Shown one piece after another: positions 34,459 to 41,819 of a stretch of 46,909 nt of DNA (position 1 is the stretch's first letter; every line of letters begins with the position of its first letter). The DNA lies in contig NZ_JAPKFL010000035.1 of assembly GCF_026262575.1 (NCBI RefSeq), positions 1-46,909 of the forward strand, read 5' to 3'. The notes beneath the pieces are model-generated. The model was not told the DNA's origin. It did not search any database and was given only the letters and a program-made list of their open reading frames with translations. The translations under genes and the position numbers were made by a program. Origin of the DNA: Streptomyces marinisediminis. GTDB taxonomy: Bacteria > Actinomycetota > Actinomycetes > Streptomycetales > Streptomycetaceae.

Positions 34459-34561
34459 ATCACGCTGACCTGCGAATTCACCCTTCACCTCGCCCAGTTG
34501 CCACCTGCCCCGCGGGCCGCGCCGGGGTGGCGTCCCGCCGCTTCCACGCGCCGCCACGCGG

Positions 34562-34580
34562 CGGGCACTGTCAGTGCCCG
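34562..34580. promoter_or_regulatory. 19-bp palindrome upstream of SWIM gene
   Basis: CGGGCACTG-T-CAGTGCCCG is a perfect palindrome with 9-bp arms. It ends 4 bp before the -10 box at 34585, so it covers the -35/spacer region of the SWIM promoter and is a good operator candidate for repressor binding. Confidence 0.55.
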
Positions 34581-34584
34581 GCCG

Positions 34585-34590
34585 TACGGT
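34585..34590 (+). promoter_or_regulatory. -10 box, leaderless SWIM promoter
   Basis: TACGGT ends 7 nt before the ATG at 34598, with no ribosome binding site in between; the start of transcription and translation should nearly coincide. Confidence 0.5.
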
Positions 34591-34597
34591 CGTTCGC

Positions 34598-35950
34598 ATG
34601 GGTACGAGCACGCGCTGGAGCGCGGAAGAGGTGCTCACGCTGGCGCCTGACGCGGCGTCACGGAAAGCGGGGAGCAAGCTGGCCGCTCCCGCCCCCTGGT
34701 CCGAGACGGGCACGGGGCGGGACGCGGTGTGGGGGCTGTGCCGGGGCAGCGGCAGCACGCCCTACCGCACGGTGGTCGACCTGACGGGCCCGGCCTCCCA
34801 ATGCAGTTGTCCGAGCCGCAAGTTCCCGTGCAAGCACGCGCTGGGGCTGTTGCTGCTGTGGGCGCAGGGCCCGGCCGGTCCGGACGCCGTGCCGCGGGCC
34901 GAGCCACCGCGGTGGGCGGACGACTGGCTGGCCGGGCGCCGCGCCAAGGCGGAGTCCCGGGGCCGCGCCACGGCGGAGGCGGCGGGGCGGGCGGCGGACC
35001 CGGAGGCGGCCCGCCGCCGCGCCGAACGCCGCGCGCGGCGCGTCGCGGCGGGAGCCACGGAGCTGGAGCAGCGGCTCGCCGACCTCCTGCGCGGCGGCCT
35101 CGCCGGGGCGGACCAGGCGGGCTACACCGTCTGGGACGAGACGGCCGCCCGCATGGTGGACGCCCAGGCGCCCGGCCTGGCCTCCCGCGTGCGCGAGCTG
35201 GCGGGGGCAGCGGCCTCCGGGCCCGGCTGGCCGGGCCGCCTGCTGGCCGAGTGCGCCCTGCTGCACCTGCTGTGCCGGGGCGCGCTGCGGCTGGCCCAGC
35301 TCCCCGCGCCGCTGGCCGCCACCGTGCGCGGCCACCTGGGGCTGACGACGGAGGCGGCGGCGCTGCTGGCCGACCCGGAGGCCGTCGTCCGGGACCGCTG
35401 GCTGGTCCTGGGCCGCGCGGAGGCCGAGGACGGCCGCCTGACCGTACGCCGGTTCTGGCTGCGCGGCGAACGCACCGGGCGGGAGGCGCTGCTCCTCTCC
35501 TTCGGCGCGGCCGGGCGGGCACCCGAGCTCGCCCTGCCGGTCGGCCGCGTGCTGGACGCCGAGCTGGCCTACCATCCCGCCGCCCTGCCCCTGCGGGCCG
35601 CGCTGGGCCACCGGCACGCGGAGCCGGACGGCGGCGGCACCCCGCGCGGCGTCCCCGTGGCCGAGGCACTCGCCGCGTACGGGCGGGGGCTGGCCGCCGA
35701 CCCCTGGCTGGAGGGATGGCCGGCCGTGCTCCGCGACGCCGTACCGCTGCCCGGCGCGGACGGCGGGCCGTGGCACCTGGCCGACGCCGCCGGGCCCGAC
35801 GCGCTGCCGCTGGCCGCCACCGGCCGGTCGGCGCTGTGGCGGCTCGCCGCGGTGTCGGGGGGCGGCCCGGTCACCGTGTTCGGCGAGTGCGGCCACCGGG
35901 GGTTCACCCCGCACACCGTCTGGTCCGAGGGGGAGGCGATCGCACTGTGA
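34598..35950 (+). CDS. SWIM zinc-finger protein of the MoxR cluster
   Basis: A 450-residue protein. Residues 1-60 are a short start with SAEEVLTLAPD (typical of SWIM proteins in MoxR clusters). The SWIM zinc finger is C69-S-C71-PSRKFP-C78-K-H80 (CxC...CxH), followed by ALGLLLLW. Residues 95-150 are a basic Arg/Ala helix. The rest is helical plus a beta-rich region with no recognised domain. SWIM fingers bind DNA or proteins. It begins with an ATG that is itself the probable transcription start. Divergent from the MoxR operon; its last codon overlaps the DUF5691 GTG (GTGA). Confidence 0.87.
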   Translation: MGTSTRWSAEEVLTLAPDAASRKAGSKLAAPAPWSETGTGRDAVWGLCRGSGSTPYRTVVDLTGPASQCSCPSRKFPCKHALGLLLLWAQGPAGPDAVPRAEPPRWADDWLAGRRAKAESRGRATAEAAGRAADPEAARRRAERRARRVAAGATELEQRLADLLRGGLAGADQAGYTVWDETAARMVDAQAPGLASRVRELAGAAASGPGWPGRLLAECALLHLLCRGALRLAQLPAPLAATVRGHLGLTTEAAALLADPEAVVRDRWLVLGRAEAEDGRLTVRRFWLRGERTGREALLLSFGAAGRAPELALPVGRVLDAELAYHPAALPLRAALGHRHAEPDGGGTPRGVPVAEALAAYGRGLAADPWLEGWPAVLRDAVPLPGADGGPWHLADAAGPDALPLAATGRSALWRLAAVSGGGPVTVFGECGHRGFTPHTVWSEGEAIAL

Positions 35951-37815
35951 CGAGGACGAACGAGGAGTCGCGCCCGGCGCGACCGATCAGGGGAGCGAGT
36001 CCGCCGCCGACCGGCACGGCAGGCACGGCAGGCACGGGGACGGTGGCGGGCGCGGGGTCCGGCACGACCCGACCAGACACGTCGGCAGGCACGGCGCGAC
36101 CGGGCCCGGCGGCAGGCACGGAGGCGGACACGGTGGATACGGACGTGACGGAGCCGGGCGCGACGAAGACGGGCGCGGACGTGACGGAGACGGGCGCGGA
36201 CGCGAACGCGACGGAGACGGGCGCCGAGGCGGACGCGACGGACGCGGACGGGGGCTGGGAGGAGCTGGTCACGGCGGCGCTGCTGGGCGCCGAGCGGCGG
36301 ACACCGCCGGGCGGGTCACCGGCCGCGGTGCTGGACCGCGCGGCCGTGGCGACGGTGCGCCGCCGCGCCGGCGCCCGTCCGGCCTCGCCCGCCGAGCGCC
36401 CGGCGCCCGCGGCAGCCGACCCGCGGCCGGCGCTCCCCGCCCCCGCCGCACGGCGGCTGGCCCTGCTGCTGGCCGGACGGGCCGGTGCGGGGCAGGGCGG
36501 CCGCCGGGGCACCGCGCCCGACCTGGCGGAGCTGCTCCCCCAGTGGCTGGCCGCCGCCAACGCGCACGGCTACCGGGCTCCGGCCGGTCAGCTCCCGGCC
36601 CTGCTGGACGCCGCCCGCGCCCGGACGGACCTGCGGGCCGAGGCGCTGGCCTTCGCCGGCCCCCGGGCGCTGTGGCTGGCCGGGCTCAACCCGGAGTGGC
36701 GGTTCGCCCTGCGCGGCACGGCCGGGGTCGCCGCGGTGCCGCCGGACGACGCGCGGGCGGTGCGGGAGCTGTGGGAGGAGGGCCTGTTCGCCGAGCGGGT
36801 GGCGCTGCTCACGGCCCTGCGGCGGCAGGACGCGGACGCCGCCCGGGCGCTGCTGGAGACCACCTGGTCGAGCGAGCGCGCCGAGGACCGGCTGCTGTTC
36901 CTGGACACCCTGCGCGAGCGGCCGACCGCCCGGGACGAGCCGTTTCTCGAACGAGCGCTCGCCGACCGCAGCCGCACCGTGCGGGCCACGGCCGCCGAGC
37001 TGCTGTCCGCGCTGCCGGGCTCGGCGCTGGCGGCGCGGATGTCGGCCCGGGCCCGGGCCTGCGTCCACCCCGACCGCACGGGGGCGGCCGCGGGCGTCGG
37101 CCTCGTCGTCGAGGCCCCGTACGAGTGCGACGCGGCGATGCAGCGCGACGGGGTGGTGGCGGCGCCGCCGTCCGGCCGTGGGGAGCGCTCCTGGTGGTTC
37201 GGCCAGGTCGTGGAGTCCGCGCCGCTGGAGGACTGGCCCGCGCACCTGGGCGCGCGGGACGCCGCGCGGATCGTCGCCCTGCCGGTCTCCGACGGCTGGC
37301 GGGCGGACCTGCACGCGGCCTGGGCCCGGGCGGCCGTGCGCCAGCAGGACGCCGCGTGGGCCCGCGCGCTGCTGGGCAGCCCGCGCCTGCCGCTGGCGGA
37401 GGGCGCGGCGGACCCGGCCCGGTTGCTGACGGTCCTGCCCGCCGGGGAGCGCGCGGCGTGGGCGGCGGAGTTCGTGGCGGCGCACGGGCTGGCGGAGGCG
37501 TTCCGCCTCCTCGGCACGTGCGCGGTGCCGTGGTCGGGTGCGCTGGGTGACGCGGTGATCGACGCGCTGGAGATAGCCCGGGAGGCGGGCAGCTACCCGT
37601 GGAGCTTCAGCGGCGTCATGGGGCTGGCCGAGCGGTGCCTCGACCCGGCGCAGGCCGAGCGCCTGCGGCCGCTGGCCGCCCAGGCGGACGAGCCGGCGTC
37701 CGGCGCCCCCGGGTCCGGCGGCTACTGGGCGGAGGCCTTCCAGCGCCTGGCCTCGACGCTGCACGTCCGCGCCGCGATGCTCACCGAGCTGGCCGACGCC
37801 GCCCCCGCCCCCTGA
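35947..37815 (+). CDS. DUF5691 family protein
   Basis: A 622-residue protein. Residues 1-100 are low complexity: a Thr/Gly/Ala stretch, then acidic TGAD/ETGA repeats, ending in DADGGWEELVTAALLGAERR, where the conserved part begins. From there on it is alpha-helical with Leu/Ala-rich HEAT-like helices (LNPEWRFALRG, WEEGLFAERVALLTALRRQDADAARALLETTW, LERALADRSRTVRATAAELLSALPGSALAARM), as in DUF5691. This suggests a protein-binding solenoid. GTG at 35947 overlaps the SWIM stop codon (GTGA). Biochemical role unknown; the family recurs beside SWIM, MoxR, VWA and DUF5682 genes, so one pathway is likely. Confidence 0.85.
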   Translation: MTRTNEESRPARPIRGASPPPTGTAGTAGTGTVAGAGSGTTRPDTSAGTARPGPAAGTEADTVDTDVTEPGATKTGADVTETGADANATETGAEADATDADGGWEELVTAALLGAERRTPPGGSPAAVLDRAAVATVRRRAGARPASPAERPAPAAADPRPALPAPAARRLALLLAGRAGAGQGGRRGTAPDLAELLPQWLAAANAHGYRAPAGQLPALLDAARARTDLRAEALAFAGPRALWLAGLNPEWRFALRGTAGVAAVPPDDARAVRELWEEGLFAERVALLTALRRQDADAARALLETTWSSERAEDRLLFLDTLRERPTARDEPFLERALADRSRTVRATAAELLSALPGSALAARMSARARACVHPDRTGAAAGVGLVVEAPYECDAAMQRDGVVAAPPSGRGERSWWFGQVVESAPLEDWPAHLGARDAARIVALPVSDGWRADLHAAWARAAVRQQDAAWARALLGSPRLPLAEGAADPARLLTVLPAGERAAWAAEFVAAHGLAEAFRLLGTCAVPWSGALGDAVIDALEIAREAGSYPWSFSGVMGLAERCLDPAQAERLRPLAAQADEPASGAPGSGGYWAEAFQRLASTLHVRAAMLTELADAAPAP

Positions 37816-38264
37816 CGCGGCCCCCGCTCCTTGAGCGACCGGTCCCCGCGCCGCCGTCGGCGAGGCTCCGGCGCGCGCGGAGCCCCCGGCGCCCGGTGCG
37901 CTACCGCGCACGCCCCGGTCGCGGCGCCACACCCACCGGGCAGGCCGACTCCGCCGGCGCCCGCGCGGACCCCGCTCGACGCCCGGCCCCTGACCGGCCC
38001 CGTCGGCCGACGAGGGCCGGACCGAGCCGGCTCCCGGACCCACCGGCACCGGGGCGGGAGCCCCGGCCCGAGGGCGGGAACGGGCTGGGGGACGGCGGCC
38101 CTGCGCGGGGCGCCCAGCGGCGCCCGCGGGGCAGGGCTTCCCGCCGGTACCCGGTAGGCGGGCGCCGGACGCGAGGCCCCGGAAGCGCGGCCGGGGAGCG
38201 GAGCCGGGGCGCGGGGTGGCGCGGGCCCGGCCCGAGCGCGGCGCGCGGGTGCGTGGCCGGGGCG
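37816..38264. other. Gene-free spacer between DUF5691 and icmB genes
   Basis: 449 bp between convergent genes. The open frames are GC-driven. One 7-bp hairpin, GGCTCCG (37864-37870) with CGGAGCC (37878-37884), could end the DUF5691 transcript. Nothing else is seen. Confidence 0.55.
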
Positions 38265-38675
38265 TTACGCGGCGAGGGAGCGGACGTGGGTGCGGACCCA
38301 GTCGACGATCTCGGTGGTCGTCGCGCCCGGGGTGAACAGCGCGGCGACGCCCTTCTCGCGCAGCGGCGGGATGTCCTCCTCGGGGATGATGCCGCCCCCG
38401 AAGACCTGGATGTCCTCCGCTTCGCGCTCCTTCAGCAGCTCCAGCACGCGCGTGAAGAGCGTGTTGTGCGCGCCCGAGAGCACCGAGAGGCCGATGGCGT
38501 CGGCGTCCTCCTGGATCGCGGTGTCCACGATCTGCTCGGGCGTCTGGTGCAGGCCGGTGTAGATGACCTCCATACCGGCGTCCCGCAGAGCGCGGGCGAT
38601 GACCTTGGCACCCCGGTCATGGCCGTCCAGGCCCGGTTTGGCGACCACCACGCGGATCGGACCCGACACACCCAT
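38265..38675 (-). CDS. icmB: Coenzyme B12-binding small subunit of an acyl-CoA mutase (isobutyryl-CoA mutase type)
   Basis: A 136-residue B12-binding domain: RVVVAKPGLDGHDRGAKVIARAL with the DxHxxG motif (D and H in LDGHDRG, which coordinates cobalt from below), SVLSGAHNTLF, and VFGGGIIPEEDIPPLREKGVAALFTPGATT. Length and motifs match IcmB of Streptomyces, the small subunit of isobutyryl-CoA mutase, which interconverts isobutyryl- and n-butyryl-CoA for valine metabolism and fatty-acid or polyketide starter supply. The large subunit IcmA is not in this window. ATG at 38675 with GGAGG 5 nt upstream; the open frame to 38762 is less likely. Confidence 0.85.
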   Translation of the reverse strand: MGVSGPIRVVVAKPGLDGHDRGAKVIARALRDAGMEVIYTGLHQTPEQIVDTAIQEDADAIGLSVLSGAHNTLFTRVLELLKEREAEDIQVFGGGIIPEEDIPPLREKGVAALFTPGATTTEIVDWVRTHVRSLAA

Positions 38676-38870
38676 CACTGCCTCCATCGTCATCGACCGC
38701 GGCCCGGCAACCGCCGCAGGGGTACCGGTGTGAACGAACGTTATCGTCCCAGCATCGCCCACCCGCTCGTTTCATGGTGCGGGGGGAGGGGGAAATCACA
38801 CAATGGGAAAAAGGCTTCGCCGCCCCGGGCTGTCCGACCGTACGGGGCCCAGCTCACGGGGGTGAGCCCG

Positions 38871-39653
38871 ATGCAGGTGCCACCGATACTCGGGGCCGCG
38901 CGGACGGCGGCGCTGGAGGCGGCGGCGCTCACCGGCCGCCTGGCGCTGTACTCCACCGGGCTGCTGGCCGAGCGCCCCGCCGAACCGGCGCCGGCCGACG
39001 CCGCCGGCGCGGGGCCGCGCCCGGCCCTGCTGGTCCACGGGTTCGTGGACAACCGGTCCGTCTTCGCCCTGGCCCGGCGCTCCCTGGGGCGGCACGGCTG
39101 GACCCGGCTGGCCTGCGTCAACTACTCCCCGCTGACCCGGGACATCCGCGCGGCGGCCGCGGCGTTCGGCGAGCAGGCCGAGGAGTTCCGCGCGCGCACG
39201 GGAGGGGGCCGGGTGGATGTGGTGGCGCACAGCCTGGGCGGGTTGATCGCGCGCTACTTCGTGCAGCGGCTCGGCGGCGACGCGCACGTGCACACGCTGG
39301 TGACGCTGGGGACGCCGCACGCGGGGACGCGGGCCGCCCCGGCGCTGTCGGTGCACCCGGTGGTGCGGCAGATGCGCCCGGGGTCCGCGGTGCTGACGGA
39401 GCTGGCCGAGCCCGCGCCGGGCTGCCGCACCCGCTTCGTCAGCTTCTGGAGCGAGTGCGACCAGGTGGTCGACCCGGTGCACAGCGCCCGCCTCGCCCAT
39501 CCGGACCTGCGCCACCGCAGCGTGCGGGTGCGCGGCGTCGGGCACCTGGCCCTTCCGTTGCACGGGGCCGTCATCGCCCAACTCCGCCGCGAACTGCGCG
39601 CGGACGGCGCGGACGGCGCGGACCAGACCGCCACCTCGCCGGACGCGGCCTGA
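38871..39653 (+). CDS. Alpha/beta-hydrolase, triacylglycerol-lipase/esterase-like
   Basis: A 260-residue protein. Alpha/beta-hydrolase features: LLVHGFVDNRSVFAL (oxyanion-hole HG), the nucleophile elbow VAHSLGGLIARYFV (G-H-S-L-G), LVTLGTPHAGT, a candidate Asp near SFWSECDQVVDP, and a catalytic His in GVGHLALPLHG. The family is the lipase class 2/EstA type. N-terminal residues 1-45 are hydrophobic and alanine-rich, perhaps an uncleaved signal or membrane association. The C-terminus ends in repeated ADGADGA. ATG at 38871, GGGGG some 9 nt upstream. Substrate unknown. Confidence 0.8.
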   Translation: MQVPPILGAARTAALEAAALTGRLALYSTGLLAERPAEPAPADAAGAGPRPALLVHGFVDNRSVFALARRSLGRHGWTRLACVNYSPLTRDIRAAAAAFGEQAEEFRARTGGGRVDVVAHSLGGLIARYFVQRLGGDAHVHTLVTLGTPHAGTRAAPALSVHPVVRQMRPGSAVLTELAEPAPGCRTRFVSFWSECDQVVDPVHSARLAHPDLRHRSVRVRGVGHLALPLHGAVIAQLRRELRADGADGADQTATSPDAA

Positions 39654-39795
39654 GCCGTTCCGGAGGCGGCCGCTCCGCCCGCACGCCTCGCCACGCCCGG
39701 ACGCGGGACTCGAACGACCGTCGGCCTACTGGCCCGTAGTACGCCGAAAGGGCGCTCTTGTGCCCGGTCTTCGCCTGCTCAAAACCTGCGGACGA

Positions 39796-39825
39796 TTGTC
39801 GACCTCACGAAGCGACGGGTACAGT
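39796..39825 (+). promoter_or_regulatory. Candidate sigma-HrdB-type promoter of the M23 gene
   Basis: TTGTCG (39796-39801) and TACAGT (39820-39825) with an 18-bp spacer, 52 bp before the GTG at 39878. It resembles the vegetative consensus TTGACA/TANNNT. Confidence 0.45.
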
Positions 39826-39877
39826 CGCCGACACTGCTCTGGCAGCCCCTGTCTCCGAGGCGAAAGAGAAGTTGGTG

Positions 39878-41590
39878 GTGAACGACCGTCCCCCGTCGGG
39901 TCCTACGGCCACGACAGGCACCGGGGTCTCCGGTTACGCCGGATACGAGGACCCCTACGGGCAGGCCGCCGCCTACGGCTACGCCACCGGTACGCACGCC
40001 GGGTACCCGGCCGACGAGCCGCTCCTCGACCCCTGGGCCGCCGACTCCGGCCAGCCGGGTCAGCATCACCCCTTCGAGGGGCCCGGGCATCCTTTCGCCG
40101 AGGCGTCCTACGCCCCGGCCGACGACCTCACCACCGCGCGGCTCGGTGCCGCCTACCCCGGCGCCGCGTACGACGGCGTGCCCTACGGCGGTTCCGCCTA
40201 CGGCGGTTCGCCCTACGGCTCGGCCTACGACGACGCCGTCCACCCTCTCGGCGGCTACCTCGTCGGCGCCGACGAGGCGGCCGGTCACGTGGCCGACGAC
40301 CCCGCCGCGGAGGGCTACGGCACGGGGCACGGCGCCGTCGCCGGAGACGGCTGGGGCGCGGACGGCTGGTCCACCGACGGCCACCCGCTCGTCGGCGGCA
40401 TCCCCGCCCAGCCCGGCTACCACTGGGCGACCGCAGCGGGCCCGGACTCGGACGGGGCCGCGGGCGCCTTCCCGGCCGAGTCAGAGCCGGCGCACACCGA
40501 CCCCGCGCACACCGACCCCGCGCACGCCGACCCCGCGCACTCCTACGCGGCCGACGCGCCCTACGCGACGGGCGAGCACCACATGGCGGTCGAGCGGCTC
40601 GCCGCCGCGCAGCCCGAGTCCCACGGGGACCCCTACCCCCGCCCCGGCACCGAGTCCGACACCGAGGCGGACGCCACCGGGTCGGACGGCACCGGGTCAG
40701 ACGGCACCGGGTCGGACGCCGACGTCCCCGCGTACTCCGCCGTGGACGCCGACGACGTGCCGCCCTCCCCCGGCTCCCTGTCCCCCGTGGAGCCCGCGGC
40801 CGCCACCGTCGCCGCGACGGCGGCCACCGCGGGGCTGCCGGTCGGGCGGGCCGGGCGGCGCCGGGCGGCCAAACCCAAGCGGTCGGCCCTGCTGACCGTG
40901 GCCGTGCCCTCCGTGTGCGTGATGGGCGTGGCCGGGATCGCCGCGGCGTCCGTCGGCGGCGACGTCGCCGAGAGCGCCGAGGACGCCCCGGCGCAGGCCG
41001 CCGAGGACGCGGACACCGCCGCGCCGGTCGCCGTCAACAGCAAGCTCGACACGCAGCTCGCCGGACTCACCGACGACGCCCGCGACTTCGGTGAGCGCGC
41101 CAGCCGCACCCAGGAGCGCATCGACCTCAAGGCCCGGCAGGAGGCCGAGCGCAAGCGCAAGGCCGCGGAGGCGGCGCGCCGGGAGGCGCTGCGGCCCAAG
41201 TTCGCCCTCCCGGTGGACCAGCGCGGCCTGAGCGCCTACTACGGCCAGGCGGGCATCAACTGGATGTCCGTGCACACCGGCATCGACTTCCCCGTCAGTT
41301 ACGGCACCCCCGTCAAGGCGGCCACCGACGGCACGATCACCACCAAGTGGGACATCGCCTACGGCAACATGGCCATCGTGACGGCGGCGGACGGCACGCA
41401 GACCTGGTACTGCCACCTGAGCAGCACCAAGATCCGCTCCGGCCAGGTCAAGGCGGGCGACACCATCGGGTACGCGGGCAGCTCCGGCAACTCCACCGGC
41501 CCGCACCTGCACTTCGAGGTCCGCCCCGGCGGCGGGACCGCGACGGACCCGGTCGCCTGGTTCCGTTCCAAGGGCCTCGACCCGACGTAG
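39878..41590 (+). CDS. Membrane-anchored M23 peptidase with long low-complexity cytoplasmic arm
   Basis: A 570-residue protein. Residues 1-330 are cytoplasmic low complexity with Tyr/Gly/Pro/Asp repeats, including AYGGSPYG and repeated THTDPAH/DPAHADPAH at about 210-225. A single span follows at about 335-360 (ALLTVAVPSVCVMGVAGIA). The outside part has a charged helical stretch (QEAERKRKAAEAARREALR) and then the LytM/M23 domain with HTGIDF (H, D at about 466, 470), GTPVKAATDGTI, WYCHLS and HLHFEV (HxH, about 542). All zinc ligands are present, so it should be an active peptidoglycan endopeptidase. GTG at 39878 follows AAAGAGAAG. The gene is monocistronic. Confidence 0.88.
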   Translation: MNDRPPSGPTATTGTGVSGYAGYEDPYGQAAAYGYATGTHAGYPADEPLLDPWAADSGQPGQHHPFEGPGHPFAEASYAPADDLTTARLGAAYPGAAYDGVPYGGSAYGGSPYGSAYDDAVHPLGGYLVGADEAAGHVADDPAAEGYGTGHGAVAGDGWGADGWSTDGHPLVGGIPAQPGYHWATAAGPDSDGAAGAFPAESEPAHTDPAHTDPAHADPAHSYAADAPYATGEHHMAVERLAAAQPESHGDPYPRPGTESDTEADATGSDGTGSDGTGSDADVPAYSAVDADDVPPSPGSLSPVEPAAATVAATAATAGLPVGRAGRRRAAKPKRSALLTVAVPSVCVMGVAGIAAASVGGDVAESAEDAPAQAAEDADTAAPVAVNSKLDTQLAGLTDDARDFGERASRTQERIDLKARQEAERKRKAAEAARREALRPKFALPVDQRGLSAYYGQAGINWMSVHTGIDFPVSYGTPVKAATDGTITTKWDIAYGNMAIVTAADGTQTWYCHLSSTKIRSGQVKAGDTIGYAGSSGNSTGPHLHFEVRPGGGTATDPVAWFRSKGLDPT

Positions 41591-41744
41591 GCGCGCCGGG
41601 CCCCGCGGGCCCCGGCCACCCGTGCCCGCCGCGCGCCCGCACCGGCGGCGTCCGCACCGCCGCCGCGAGCCGCGACCGGCCGCCGACGGAACCCACTTCG
41701 GCCGCGACCGGCCCGTTCAGGGGTGCGCCCCGACCCGGCTCGAC

Positions 41745-41793
41745 CCGGGCGGAGCCGGCGCCGTCCCGGGGCACGGCACCCGGCTCCGCCCGG
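41745..41793. terminator. Bidirectional terminator between M23 and pcrA
   Basis: A 14-bp perfect stem CCGGGCGGAGCCGG (41745-41758) with 41780-41793, and an inner GCCGT/ACGGC pair (41760-41764, 41773-41777). Lies in the 229-bp gap between convergent genes. Confidence 0.75.
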
Positions 41794-41819
41794 AGCCCGG
41801 CCGCCGCCGGGCCCCGGGC

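Noticed and set aside
34729..35946. Upstream extension of the DUF5691 frame through the SWIM gene
   Set aside because: It overlaps the well-supported SWIM coding sequence; the GTG in the GTGA overlap is a sufficient start.
39690..39790. tRNA-like stretch with GGACTCGAAC on the plus strand (GTTCGAGTCC on the minus strand)
   Set aside because: The T-loop-like word has no complementary T-stem, and no anticodon arm or acceptor stem can be folded around it.
39654..39877. Possible c-di-AMP (ydaO) riboswitch ahead of the M23 peptidase, as is common before cell-wall hydrolases
   Set aside because: The conserved core sequences of that riboswitch were not found here or upstream of the NlpC/P60 gene.
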